A program made the position numbers and the translations under genes. From the NCBI GenBank assembly GCA_018292915.2, contig JACVVK020000291.1, forward strand, positions 239,501-303,500: a DNA stretch of 64,000 bases, in the 5' to 3' direction. The stretch's first letter is position 1, and the number at the start of each line of letters is the position of its first letter. The notes under the pieces were generated by a model. It made no database searches, was not told the origin of the DNA, and saw only the letters and a program-made list of their open reading frames with translations. Positions 11,473 to 39,754 of this stretch are shown piece after piece. This stretch comes from Batillaria attramentaria. Its lineage: Eukaryota; Mollusca; Gastropoda; Batillariidae.

Positions 11473-11665
11473 AAACGATAGACAAACTCTGCAGACAAAA
11501 AGCTAATATGTCTGACACTGACAACGTTCAAATCAGCCGTATGTTCCGGCTAAAGAATTCACGCCATGACACGACGTAAAAAAACAACAGAGGAACAACT
11601 TGCGTCACGACGTGACGCGATTCGTTTTTGTACAAACTCTATGTATACACTCGCACTCTGCTACA
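11458..11665 (-). mobile_element. LTR arm of the gypsy-like element (right, inverted)
   Basis: Reverse complement matches 9634-9888 with scattered substitutions and small gaps. An inverted rather than direct LTR pair means the element has been rearranged. A (GT)n tract follows at 11680-11712. Confidence 0.75.
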
Positions 11666-11675
11666 CTTTTTGTTT

Positions 11676-11714
<39 letters not shown>

Positions 11715-11799
11715 CGTGAACTAGTGGTTTGTCCAGTTAAGAACAGGCTTAAGATCGCATCTGCTTATTTAAAAGCTTGCCATACGAGCCATAGGAAGA

Positions 11800-13510
11800 A
11801 ACTGCCTCTGAAAGTGGCATACGGACCGACGGATGAAACTGGTAATTTTGGAGATTACCATATCTGGCACAGACATGTTTGAAATTTATGAACCATGAAC
11901 TGCCATGAATACAAGTCAACAAGCTGTCTGTGTACTTTTAAACCAACTAATGTTCAGCATGGATTGAATCTAGATCAAACAAACAAGGGGGACTCATATT
12001 ATTAACTGGTTCTCTAGAGAGTGTCTTAAAATGTAAAACTATAACCAGTAGACCAGAACTGCCTTTATTGTGTGTGACGTATCTTACACTTTGTTTATCT
12101 TCAGTTGTCAGGGGACAAAGAGAAGAAAAAGATTGATGAAACACGTTCCATCAATAACCATATCAAAGCAAAACTGTGGACACAAGTGTTTAACGTGGAC
12201 TGAAGGAAACGCGCACGAACTGAAGGTGGCATACGGACCAAGTGGCGAGGACAGTGGTACTTTTGGATACCACCATCTCGTATACAACTTGAAAAGTGAT
12301 CAAAGAAAAATGAGCACGAACTTCAAAGACAGTCGACACATTCACATAGACGTCAACAGCATGGTCATCGTCAGCCTGCTTCATGGAAATGGCAGTTTCG
12401 AAACTGTCCACCAGCGAACGCTGGGAGGGCGCCAGAAGGTGTACAGACTGTAAAATCTGGATGTGGGCAGCCCACATTGCAGGCAAAGAGAAAATAGTGG
12501 TGGATCAAGATTAGATGGCTATAGCCATGCTTTGCTTTAAACCATCACACACTCGGCAGTCTGACAGTGAAAAACTCAAGGTTCTCAGGCAAAATCTAAA
12601 ACTGTGGATGCAAGTGTACAATCTTTGTGTCTAAAACCATGAAATTGTTTAACATGGACTGAAGGAACGGCATACGAACTGAAAGTGGCGTATGGACCAA
12701 GGGATGAGGACGGTGGTAATTTTAGGTATCGCCGTCTCTTGCAATAACAATGTGAAACTTAGGTACCAAAAATGATCAAAGAACGATGAGCACAAACTCT
12801 GAAGATGGGCGATACTTCCACATCGACCTCAACAGCATCGTCATGGACAGCAGGCTGCTACTCTGAAAAGACGGTTTTGGAACTGTCCACCGGGGAACTC
12901 TGGGAGGGCGTCAGAGATGGTGTACAGACCATGAAATCTTGTTGTGGGCAGCCCACATTGCACGCAAAGAGAAAACAGTGGTGGATCAAGATTAGACAGC
13001 TATAGCCATGCTTTGCTTTTTATCATCACACACTCAGAGGTCTGACAGTGAAAAACTCAAGGTTTCCAAGCAAAACATAAAACTGTGGATACAAATGTAC
13101 AATCTTTGTGTCTTAAACCACGAATATGTTTAACATGGACTGAAGGAAACACATACGAACTGAAGGTGGCATACAGACCTAGGAACCAAGACAGAGGAAA
13201 AATGAAATGAAAAATGAGTAGAAATTCTGAAGATGGTTTACACATTCGCAATGATCTCAACAGGATCGTCATGGACAGCCTGCTTTTTGGGAAAGGCGGC
13301 TTCAGAACAGTTCACAAGGAATGCTGGGAGGGCGCCAGACGGTGTACGGACCATGAAATCTGGTTGTGGGCAGCCCATACTCAAGGCAAAGAGAAAATAG
13401 TGGTGGACCAAGCATAGACAGCTACAGCCACGCTATGCTTTTTATCACATACTCAGCAGTTGGACAGTGAAAAACTCCTCAAGGTTCCCAAGCAAAACAC
13501 AAAACTGTGG
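11800..13510 (+). repeat. Degenerate tandem array, unit about 450-480 bp
   Basis: The block CTGAA(G/A)GTGGCATACGGACC recurs at about 11808, 12222, 12680 and 13162. The last three copies also share the sequence around GGACAGC, ACTGTCCACC, CTGGGAGGGCG(C/T)CAGA, GTGGGCAGCCCACATTGCA and ACTCAAGGTT. The first copy is partial. Short ORFs inside (for example 12070-12453) differ between units and end at different stops, so I do not call a gene. Unit identity unknown. Confidence 0.8.
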
Positions 13511-13998
13511 CTAAAGCACATGAATGTCTTAAATGGATGAACTTTTGCTCCGCGAACTGGGTTCAGATGAGTCCGCGAACCCCACTGAACTGCATGGTTC
13601 TGAGTTCCCAAACCATGGTCGATGAAGTCTGTGAACTATGTTTGCGAACCCCAAACTTGTCCGTTCGCCGTGATATGGGAACCTGTCTATTCCTTCACTT
13701 TGACTGCACGCCCCTGCATCAACTGTCAGCAACAGAGACACCTTCACCTCAATCATCAGCGTCGGACTCTGCAAGGACGATGGAGTTTAAACCTACAGCC
13801 TCTCATTTTAACACTAACCAATTCAGTTTTCTCCATATAACTACTTGTGATATTTAGGTGGGAGTGAGATGTAAAATGGATGTAAAGTTAGCGCCAGTTA
13901 CAGTTCTGTCAAATAAACTCTTCCCCAATAGATGTCTAGATGATTAAACAAATTATTTCTCGTCTAGCGATTGGTCAATCGTATTTCCCTGAGATACG

Positions 13999-14991
13999 AT
14001 GCGCGCGCCGCTTGCCAGTCGATGGTTGCACCGCGCCAGAATTGGATGCCTTGAGGTCAGTACGTTCCTTTCTTACTTTTTCTGCCGTGTATTTCAACTG
14101 ATAGCTCTCTTCCCGATCTTGGGGGCCCTACTTAGTGGCTTCAAAACCCAATATTTGCACCTCTGGTCGCTGTCAGTCGACACTAGTTTGTGTTCAGAGG
14201 CACCGGCTTTGAGTCCAGATAACTTTCCTGAATTTCCATCATGGCGGAAGACAAAAGGAAACATATTTGCTAAAATCGAACAGGAATTGTCAGAAACAGA
14301 GAAATTTGGCCCAAAGGTCACTGAGGACCTAGCCGACCTTCTGAATGGCCGTTTTTCAAAAAAATTGGGGGAAGCGGCCCAGAAAAGTCTCTTTGAGACC
14401 CACAATCGCCCTGAAAATTGCCCCGAAATGTGCGTACCGAGAGTGAATAAAACGCTTTGGAAGCTGATGGGGAAAGGCCAGAGAGAACTTGATTCGTCAG
14501 CCCAACATATCCAACGCGCTATCGCGAAGGCTACTACAGCCGTGGCACGCGCAGCGGATGAGATCGAGGCTTCGCGTCCTGAGATTCTCAGGAACCTTAC
14601 AGACGCGATATGTTTGTTGGGGCATGCCAGCTTGGAATTTTCGCTTCTGAGGCGCAAACACCTTTCCCCACCGATCGAGCCTGCCCTGTGCAAGGATTCC
14701 GTTCCTATTACAGAAAATTTGTTTGGGAATGACCTGTCTGGGACCATCAAAGAAATCAAACAACTTGAGAAAGTCGGTGAATCTGCTAGCAGACGTTACA
14801 AGGGCTCTGGCAAATACCAGGTTCTGAACAAACCTAGCCAATCATCGGGCAGCTCTTTTTTAGGAGCAATAATTATATCTGACACCTTTAAATTGCGGGC
14901 TTTTCAAAATGCAGTGCCAGTGACTCTTGATGGCAGACCAGGTACCCTGAGTGATCTGTGGCTGGTACCAGCAGGAGGGAGGAGGAGTTAA
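13999..14991 (+). CDS. Isolated DIRS-type gag-like ORF (orphan or retroelement remnant)
   Basis: A 330-codon open frame. Residues about 105-215 carry a pattern I associate with the ORF1 (gag-like) product of DIRS retrotransposons: DLADLLNGRFSKKL, HNRPENCPEM, VPRVNKTLWKLMGKGQRELD and a following helical Ala-rich stretch. No RT, RNase H, recombinase or DIRS terminal repeats lie within several kb. Residues 1-70 are hydrophobic and may be non-coding read-through; residues after about 287 (14860 on) also look unrelated. The ATG choice is therefore unsure. Could be a truncated insertion or a co-opted gag gene. The DIRS copy at 25.6 kb lacks exactly this ORF. Confidence 0.5.
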   Translation: MRAPLASRWLHRARIGCLEVSTFLSYFFCRVFQLIALFPILGALLSGFKTQYLHLWSLSVDTSLCSEAPALSPDNFPEFPSWRKTKGNIFAKIEQELSETEKFGPKVTEDLADLLNGRFSKKLGEAAQKSLFETHNRPENCPEMCVPRVNKTLWKLMGKGQRELDSSAQHIQRAIAKATTAVARAADEIEASRPEILRNLTDAICLLGHASLEFSLLRRKHLSPPIEPALCKDSVPITENLFGNDLSGTIKEIKQLEKVGESASRRYKGSGKYQVLNKPSQSSGSSFLGAIIISDTFKLRAFQNAVPVTLDGRPGTLSDLWLVPAGGRRS

Positions 14992-15119
14992 AGGAACATG
15001 AGGTAAGTTAAAACTTGCTTCCTCACACATTGTACATTCATCATCACAGAGTTTGTCACTGATAATACTAGAATGAAATGAAGGTGCAACTTTCCTACTT
15101 GTCATATGCGGCATTGCTA

Positions 15120-15334
15120 TGAAAATGCTCATCCTGTTTCAGATGAAAGTCCTCAGTGATGCCAGGAACTCCTCACTCTCCAAGAGTACTTATGAGCGCT
15201 CAGGGGAGAAGGTCTGCAGGGACTTTGGTAAGGCAACTAAGGCGCTGCAACCTTTCAGCCCAGCCACCAACATCAGGCGAAAGGAAGCAAAGGCCATCAG
15301 GGACAAATCATTCCCTATTTGCGTCTTGCAATAG
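15120..15334 (+). CDS. Possible downstream exon, small basic peptide
   Basis: A pyrimidine-rich CCTGTTTCAG at 15134-15143 precedes an open frame to a stop at 15332-15334 (basic, residues such as SLSKSTYERSGEKVCRDFGKA). A matching donor, CATGAG|GTAAGT, lies at 15002/15003. Together they suggest a spliced transcript from the gag-like region, but the joined frame is not the gag frame. Unrecognised protein. Confidence 0.25.
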
Positions 15335-15675
15335 GCGCCTGCCAGCTGAACACTTTGTATTTAAGGAATTTCCAAACACATCATCACCAATCAGACAAGA
15401 TGAAAGACAAAAGAGACCCAGAAAACCAAACTTTACAAGGGCAATAGCACTATTGTACACTACAGAATCTCCAGCATGCCAAAGTTAAGGATCAAGTGAA
15501 ACCAGATAACAAACACATCATTTTTCAAAAGAGGACAATCCTTCACTCACTATAACTCTTTTGCGTCTTATATTGCAACAGTCATTTCCATGAACAGGGG
15601 CCCGCACCTACTGCACAGTCTTCTGCTTACATATTTACATAGTTATTCAACCTGCACAGTACTCTGTGAAGACTG

Positions 15676-15809
15676 TCATTCAATAGCCTCCTCGCCTTCG
15701 TTGACCTCCTTCAGACTGAGCACTTCGATCTTGCCCTTTCCACGGGTCTCCGTGCGCACCACATCATCCAGCTCGCGATAGCAACCTGGGTCCACAAGCA
15801 CAACCTGTG

Positions 15810-15846
<37 letters not shown>

Positions 15847-18800
15847 ACACACACACACACACAGACACACACACAGAGCTTGTCATCTTTCGGGTATACA
15901 ATTCCACACCAGAATACACTCCTACAGCTCAGGGGGATGGATTGCATAACAAAAGTTTTGTCAGTATCACCTGAGACCTTGTGTAATCATCACATAAGAC
16001 TCAAAACTGTGGAAACATGGGAGGACAGCCATTAGCAGCACAGCTTGAGTTAGTTATTATCATAAGCATACAGTCTCTGACAACACCCACTCATTGCAGG
16101 CCAAGTCACTAGGAAGACAGAAGCAAGCTCGGACCAAATTAAAAAAATGAAGACTTCAGTACTTGTCTCTGGCTCAAAATATCTCAGCAATTTCACAATA
16201 TACAATTTTTGCAATTATGTGTTTGGTTTTTATCATTGCAAAAGGACAAACTAACCACAAACAAAAGTGAATACAAATAAAATACAGTTTCTATCACTTC
16301 CAGTTTTACAATAATCTTGACCACCACAGTCTGCGCATAAACTAAGGAGCTCACCATATTCAATTCTTCATCAAACTCGTCTTGTTCAACTTTAGTGGCC
16401 ACTTTCTTCACCTTGTCCCGCACTCTGTGTCCTTCCTTTGCTGCACAAACAAATAATACATTGTTACCTAAATATGTATGCATGTCCCATCATACATTTA
16501 CAACAGGTTCAGGGCTTCCTACCTGTGGGAACTGCAGTAGGAAAAATGACCTGAACGACCATAAAGTGTAGGACATTTCAGATTTGTCATGATTTATACT
16601 GTCCACCGTGGTGCAGAAATGATCGGACGTATGTCTGGCTTGGAAAGAAAGTAAGCAGACACTGCACAAATGAATCTGTCCATGAGAGATGTCCCAGGCA
16701 TATGCAGCACACTCATTAAGTTTGCTTATCCCTTATGACAGCCTATAGGCAAATTTTGACAAGCTTTTGACAGAGCATGGCAGAGCGGAAGTGTGGCAAA
16801 CACCTGTTTGAATTAACCCACATGAGTTTTACATACTGGAAAACAAGACTTTATAAGAAACAACCTCAACGCAACTTCTTAGTATTCAAATTCAATTCAT
16901 AAATACTTTATTGTCCATTAAATAACAGGCATAAAAATTATTAATGGACATTCGTCCTTGGACTTGCAGCTCGAAACAAAATAAGAGTGAAAAATTAAGA
17001 TTCCACACCAATAAAACAAGATAAAATGTGTGCAACTTTGTATCCTCTTACCATAGTAAGGGAAAATTAGAGGTTAATATTATAATTTCTTATACATTTT
17101 CTAAAAGCAATTTACCTGGAACAATTATCCTGAGCCTCATGTAGGCTCTCTGTATGTTCAACACCTCTTTCTCTGTCAGCTGTTTTATGACCTCAAGAGC
17201 CTGGGAGAGAAAAAGAAATAAAGAGAGAGAACACAAAGAATTAGCATTCTCGTTCTGAAAATCTCAACAATAACAAACAAATTTATTCCCAGAAACTCTA
17301 GAAGGGCTTTAGAAACCTCAAAATCTAAAACCAAGAACAGAAAATACAAAGCAACTTTACTGATTTCAAAATGGTCTATGTTTAAGTACGCTTCAAAGGA
17401 GCAAAAGCATTCTGTTTACTGCAGAGAACCCCAATTGTAATCATGATGTAATCAGACAGTGAATCAGACAAATGGCCGCTATTTGCTTTTTTCAGTGGAT
17501 ATAGTCAGTAGTCCCAAGAAAAGCCACACCTTGACAGTATCATATACTGCCACAGTAAGTGATCCCACACTGCTGGAAAATAAATATTCTGTGTACCTGC
17601 TGTTTACTGTTCTTGGTGGGTTTGACAGACACATGCAGGTCTTTCATGGCCTTTTCAATCATGGTGACGGGGTAAGGGCGGTTTGTTTCTGGGTTGACAC
17701 ATTTGTCTGCAACAATTGTAGCGATGTCTCGAAATGAGGACTCCAGCTGAGCCTGCCGTTCCTTCTCTGTGACTTGGAGCTCTCCTTTTTTAAGAATCTG
17801 CAAGCAGGAACATACCCCACCATAGAAGAACAGCTAGAGCTGTGTCATGCTCTACAATTTTCCAAGGAGGACCAAAAGCACTTGCCTGTCACCAAATGCT
17901 AAAAGATGTTAATGGCAGATGAACCTATCTCATGTTTCTTGTAGCCAAAATGGTGAATGAATTTCACAAGACAGCATCAGCAAAATCCAGTTAATCAAAC
18001 TCGGCGCTTATCACACAAAGCCTAGTGCAAAATTAATGGTTCCTGGTGTGTCATCTGTTTTGTCAGTTTATCTCACTGCCACATGACAAACCAGAGGCAA
18101 TAAATTGTGCAACCTGCCACATGTTACTTTTTATCTTTATTAGATCTCTGAACAGATGAACACACACACACCATGAAAAAATTGTTTGGGCTGTCAGAAA
18201 AATATTTGGGCTCCCCGTTTTGACATGGCTGGTAGCCCAAATGGCTACCGAGGTCCTACTTTTGGCCCTCCCTATTTTGACAGCTAGCTACACTGCTCTC
18301 CTGTTCAAGCAATCTTTGCTTGTAAAGTGCTTAGAACATTACTCCTTGGTTCAAACAAACCACATCATTTGAACTAATGGCATTATCTTACTACATGTAT
18401 GCTCTTGTATCATGCATACTGCACTGAACAAGAGCCATATATATAACTGAACCACCGCTCACTTAATGTCCGAAGGAAACTTACCAGTGGGGATTTGCAC
18501 TAAATCACTACTAATAAACAATAATATATATATATATATCTTTACCTGAAGACAGATTGCTTTCTGGTCATCGGTATCAAAAATTTTCTTCAAGTCCTCC
18601 GACTTGGCAAATTCGCCCTTCGACACATTCACGAATACTGCTGGCGTCTGCAGAACTTCATCAATATCAGTCTCCCTGAAACCCATCAAGCACAAAGATA
18701 CTTTATTCATGAAATGTGGCACGTGAAATTCAAGGCCTTATTCGTTTTCATTTTATCTATCCGTTCGTTTCTTATTCGTTATTCGTTACTTACACTTTAT

Positions 18801-18921
18801 TCCTCCATGAAGTAACTTTGTTGGGATAGCAAGCTATCTCAAATCTCTTTCCACCCTTTTTCAGCCGGACTATGGCAACGTTCGTGAGCCGCTTCTGACC
18901 GGTCGGTTGTTTAATAGGCAT
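15676..18921 (-). CDS. SBDS: SBDS ribosome maturation factor
   Basis: SBDS acts with the GTPase EFL1 to release eIF6 from cytoplasmic pre-60S subunits. Exons on the minus strand: 18794-18921 (ATG), 18546-18675, 17597-17797, 17116-17200, 16355-16440, 15676-15804 (TGA). All junctions are GT-AG and in frame, giving 252 residues versus 250 in human. The N-terminal FYSH domain shows [26 protein letters not shown] and [18 protein letters not shown]; the central domain shows [17 protein letters not shown], the most conserved part of the family, and [13 protein letters not shown]; the C-terminal domain shows [11 protein letters not shown] and [14 protein letters not shown]. It appears intact. It is divergent from NF2 with 422 bp between start codons. 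A (CA)n tract lies in the last intron. Confidence 0.97.
15811..15882. repeat. (CA)n microsatellite in SBDS intron 5
   Basis: Two CA runs separated by AGA interruptions, immediately upstream of the last SBDS exon on the coding strand, so it lies in the acceptor region. Confidence 0.95.
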
Positions 18922-19343
18922 TCTGTCGGCTTCTTTTCGAAATTCGGTCCTTCCGCACAAGTGTCATGCGTTTTCAAAGGCAGAAGTGGGACTGCAATTG
19001 CAACAGCACGAGCAACACGCACAAGGAAAGCAGCAGCCTACAATTTCTTCCAATTATGCCCCTTGTCTAAAACGTCGACCTACCACAAAGATGGCGTGAA
19101 CATTGAGAAAAATCAAAGCAGTCGTATTAGATGCCGTTTTATAGTATATGTATCAGTACAGGGGGAAAAGTTATCACACAGTAAAAAACATTCTACTGGT
19201 GATTTTTTTTCAGCCTTTTTTAACAGCGACGGTCAACTCGGCCTACCCATTGTTTCAACCACTGGTAAATCGACAAACATAAGACTTCCGGTTTTCGTTT
19301 GACTATCTAGACAATAATTTGGTAGATGATGATGTGAGACACA
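18922..19343. promoter_or_regulatory. Divergent SBDS/NF2 intergenic region, probable bidirectional promoter
   Basis: Only 422 bp separate the two start codons. It contains AAGATGGCG at 19088-19096, a YY1-type core common in housekeeping promoters, and no TATA box in a convincing place. Shared use is inferred from layout. Transcription start sites are not visible. Confidence 0.55.
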
Positions 19344-35881
<16,538 letters not shown>

Positions 35882-36559
35882 TGAGAGAGGAACCTTCTGC
35901 ATTTAAATGTGTCATCCGCCCAACTTTCTTGCAGTATACATCCATTCGTGATTCACACAGCATGCCACGAACACACGTGTGTGCGCGAGTCCGTTCGAAT
36001 AGTACCAGTGCTGCGTGCACTCTGCATGTAGCAGTAGAGTACAGCTGCACCAGTCTTTGGTTAGAGCTTCATCAGTGTCTAAGGGCAGCTGTCCTTGTGT
36101 TCAGTACCTAGGCACCAGGATTGGAGTACATCATGTGAGTACTCGTGTACTGGTTAGTCAGTACTCGAGTGCTTTTGGAGATCTGGAGGATCCTGAAATC
36201 TTCACAAAAGAGTACAAGTACGGAACCCGACCACCAGACGACCATATGACAGGATGCAAGGGGTGCATAGAGAGTACAGTCAGGCAAGCATCAGTAGTGA
36301 AAGACTTCAAGGCATCCAGCCAGTTTGCAAGCGATCTCAGTTCAGTTCAAGGTGACATCTGTGCACTACGAAAACCCATGAGTCATCCAACAAGTCCTGC
36401 AGATCGTCTTTCTATAGGTCTGTCTATACTGATGTCACAATTGAAGCAGTTTTCAGTCTTGATCTGGTTCACTGTGTTGATTCTTGTCCTGTGAGGTTTG
36501 ACTGTAATAACCCACTGCCTTCTTTGCCTTCAATCCTGCTCTCCTTGCACCACCCCCCC

Positions 36560-36590
<31 letters not shown>

Positions 36591-38690
36591 CCCAGGTGAA
36601 GAAGTCACATACTTAACCTTTACGCATCGGGACGCGAACCGGCTCGCGTTACTCTCAACAGCCGTAGGCACCGAGCCGCGAACCGATTTGCGTCATCCTA
36701 AACGACCAGCAGCTGCATGCGCGTCAGCAGGGAAGTAGGTCACTGGCCAAGCTCGCGATGTCAAAGAGTTAATTGAGAACTGCTGAGTCTACCGATCTAA
36801 CTCAGTGTGAGCAGGTCACATGCTCTACTTCGCTCCAGGACTGCCTCCATTCTTTTGAGAACCAGACTCTGAGTCTGAAGCACCGACGCTGAGGGAGACA
36901 TTCACAGGAGAATGGTCTGAAGGTCAAGGTCACCGACTTTGTGCGAAAGTTCCTGAAACTGGTCTTCCGGTTGAGAGATGGCAGTCTTTTTTTTTCTTTT
37001 TTTTTTTCAGGAAGACCTCCACTATTATTGGACAAGGTTGTGGTTGTTAACAAATACCCTTCTGAGTTATGTTTTCGATTGACTCAAGGTCAAGGTCGCA
37101 TGTAAGCCATATTAAAGGCTGCAGCCGTTGGTTTGTTGTTGGTGAGGTAGGAAGTGGTGTTCCTTTCTCAGTGGTTGCCATGACCACCAGGACTTCGTAA
37201 GAGCAGCTGACGACAGATTTGTCTACGTTGCATCAGGAGGAAAACAGTTGGTGTGCAGAATGTTGAGTTTACAGAGTTGCTGGAATCAAAATGTGTTTCC
37301 GCTGACTACTTCAAAGAAAAATATGGTAATACAGAAGACTGCTTTGCCTTATGTGGATCGGCTTATTTGTAGCTTTTGTGTCCATTATCTTTTTTATTTT
37401 GTTTAGGGTTTTATCTTCTTTGTTTGTTTTTATGTGTGTGTGGGTTTTTTGGGGGTTTTTTTTTTCTTCCTTTATTATCTCTTAAGAGTCTGAGCTCGAC
37501 CACCCCCTGCCCGCTATATATATGATAAGACTTGTTAGAAAGAAGAAGCCACTGCACACCAGTAGGAGCCACTTCAAACCACTATTGGTATTATGCAAGG
37601 CTTCGGCCTTCCCCGCCAGGCGCGAGACTGCTGCAGATTGCATAAAAGTGGCGTCTAGTGATTTGAAGATTTCAAGTAAAATTACGACTTTTGCATGGGC
37701 TTTTAAAAGTGATGCTTTTTTGGGTGGACGTGAAGGGGGTGCTTTTTATTGTATTTTTTTACTTGCTTTTTCTTGCTTGCGTGTTTTGGCTGGGAGTGCT
37801 GAATGCTTGCAGTTGTTTTTGTTTTAAATAATTTTTAGGCAGAGCTGCTTGTGGTCTGAAGGCAAAACTTGTACACTTTTAACCAAAGTCTTACACTTGC
37901 ACATCAGCATCGTCATGGAATTTTGGTGTAACTTGATTTTGAGAAAAGCTCAGGAAAGGTAGGGCAAGTGTGTCGTTCTGAGCTGTTCTGGGAATTTAGT
38001 TGTGTCCAAATTCCAGGACAGTGTTGATTTGCTGTTCCGTGCAATTTAACTTACTCTGAGATGTACATACATGTACTGTGAATTTGCACCTGTGAGATCT
38101 GTTTCCAAGACATTTGTGAACACCCTTGTACAGAGAATGGGCATTACCAGTTTAACAAAGCCCAGTGCAGTCTACGGACAACATCTATGCATGCTGTCGT
38201 AGTTGTGGTTGTTTTTGCCCTTTGCGATTACATGTACCTAATAGATGCTTATACCAGTAAATTCAATAATTTCATCTGCACGTTTTCCTGAAAGTTTCTG
38301 TTTATCCCTGTGAGAAAATGGAGAAGAAAGTCAGGATTTGATCTCAGAGAGACTAAAACCCGAAAATATGTACAGTGTATCGTATTCGTGATGAGTGTTT
38401 AGTCAGGTGAATACATTTGCCAGTAAATTTAAACGGACATTTTCAAGAAATTGAAGAAAATTCAAGAAATTCTAGTGTTGAAGCCTGTTTAAATCTAAAT
38501 GGATTAACCTGGCTAATGTGACTTCAAATTGTAAAGTAGAAAAATCATATTGAAGAAAATGTGCAGGTTGGTGTGGTGAATCCAATCAAATGAATGTACG
38601 TGTATTAAGAAAAGTGAGCAGCAGTGGCTTGTGTTTCATTATTATTTTGCTCTCAGCACGAGAAGATGAGGTCACAGATTTGTGTTGCTG
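35882..38690 (+). other. NF2 3' flank, probable long 3' UTR
   Basis: No coding region recognised apart from chance ORFs. Contains C-rich and CA tracts at 36548-36590 and a foldback repeat at 37487-37645. The polyadenylation site was not identified. Confidence 0.45.
37487..37645 (+). repeat. Dispersed foldback repeat, copy 2
   Basis: CGACCACCCCCTGCCCGCTA, GCCACTGCACACCAGTAGGA and GCAGATTGCATAA match the complement of 51528-51692. Confidence 0.8.
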
Positions 38691-38694
38691 ATCT

Positions 38695-39055
38695 TAGGCA
38701 TGCTGATAGACAGAAATAGTGGTGTAAATTGTAGTGTGTCTTGTGAGTTGTGAGAGGTCTGTAGATTTAAGTTTTACTAGTTTCTCTTATGCTGTAGACG
38801 CAAGACTCGCAGAGATGTAGCACACAGCGAAATTCTGTTCATGATGTCGCAGCGTTTCTCTTACTGTATTCTGATAGACAGCAATACTGCCAATAGTGCT
38901 GTAATAAATTGTAGTTGTCTTGTGAGTTGCCTGTAGATTCGATTGAGTTTTTGTAGCTGCTCTGTATGCTGTATACGCAAGACTTGCGGAGGTGTAGCAC
39001 ACAGCGAGATTCTGTTCAAGATGTCGCAGCGTTTCTTTTACTGTATTTTGACGAG
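38695..39055 (+). repeat. Two-copy tandem duplication, unit about 175 bp
   Basis: GTGTAGCACACAGCGA(A/G)ATTCTGTTCA(T/A)GATGTCGCAGCGTTTCT (written here in parts) and the preceding GTCTTGTGAGTTG block occur twice, about 180 bp apart, with substitutions. Confidence 0.85.
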
Positions 39056-39387
39056 AGCTTATGCCAAAAGACTTTGTGAAGTCGCTCCATGTTGTGTTTC
39101 TGTATCTATGCAATTAAGTTTGAGATTTGTATCACTTTTACAACTGCATTTGCATAAACTTGTACATGTATAGGATTTTTACTACTGAATTTTTTTATTT
39201 ATTTTTTTTTTTTTTATAGGTTTGGGCATAGCATGACTTACTGACTGCATAAGTAGAAAGTTTGCAGGGATATGGAGCGCTATTTATTCGGAAAATGTTT
39301 GCGCATGAGAGAGAGAGCGAGAGAGAGCAAGAGAGAATATGAGAGAGATGGGAGACAGGATGATGTTCATTAGATCTTTGTGTACAG

Positions 39388-39747
39388 ATATGATGGGCTC
39401 CCACAAAAGGACGGCGAAAGGGTGACTGTGGGCGTATGGAGTTACTGGTACATGTATCACTGAAAAGTGCAGAAAATAAGTTTCCCTTTGGTATGAAAAT
39501 TATTTCTGTAGCATGACGTAAGCCTCAGATGCTTGTTGAAAACTTGCTCTTGAAAAGCAGCGATGTTGAGAAAATGGCCGGTAAAGCATATCGTGGGAAT
39601 ATATATATATATATATATATATGCCCGTTTTTAACATGTTTATAAGTTCGTCTATAACCTACATTCAGCCTGAAAACTTTCACGGAAGTTGTAATATATA
39701 TTAATAGTTAAGGACCCGAAAATGAAAAAATCTGTGGCTAAATTTGA
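39388..39747 (+). repeat. Dispersed intergenic repeat, interrupted by a LINE
   Basis: GATGGGCTCCCACAAA, AAGTGCAGAAAATA and GGACC(C/T)GAAAATG blocks recur at 43948-44250 and 45270-45600. After the LINE, the host repeat resumes at 41026 with CCCATCACAAATGT, matching 45555. Confidence 0.65.
39601..39622. repeat. (AT)n microsatellite
   Basis: Eleven AT units in an intergenic repeat. Confidence 0.9.
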
Positions 39748-39754
39748 CCCATCA

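Noticed and set aside
12070..12453. 127-residue ORF as a gene
   Set aside because: The homologous tandem units at 12650 and 13130 have shifted frames and stops, so there is no conserved product.
14094..14841. Minus-strand ORFs of 221 and 114 residues
   Set aside because: Antisense shadows of the gag-like ORF; no domain recognised.
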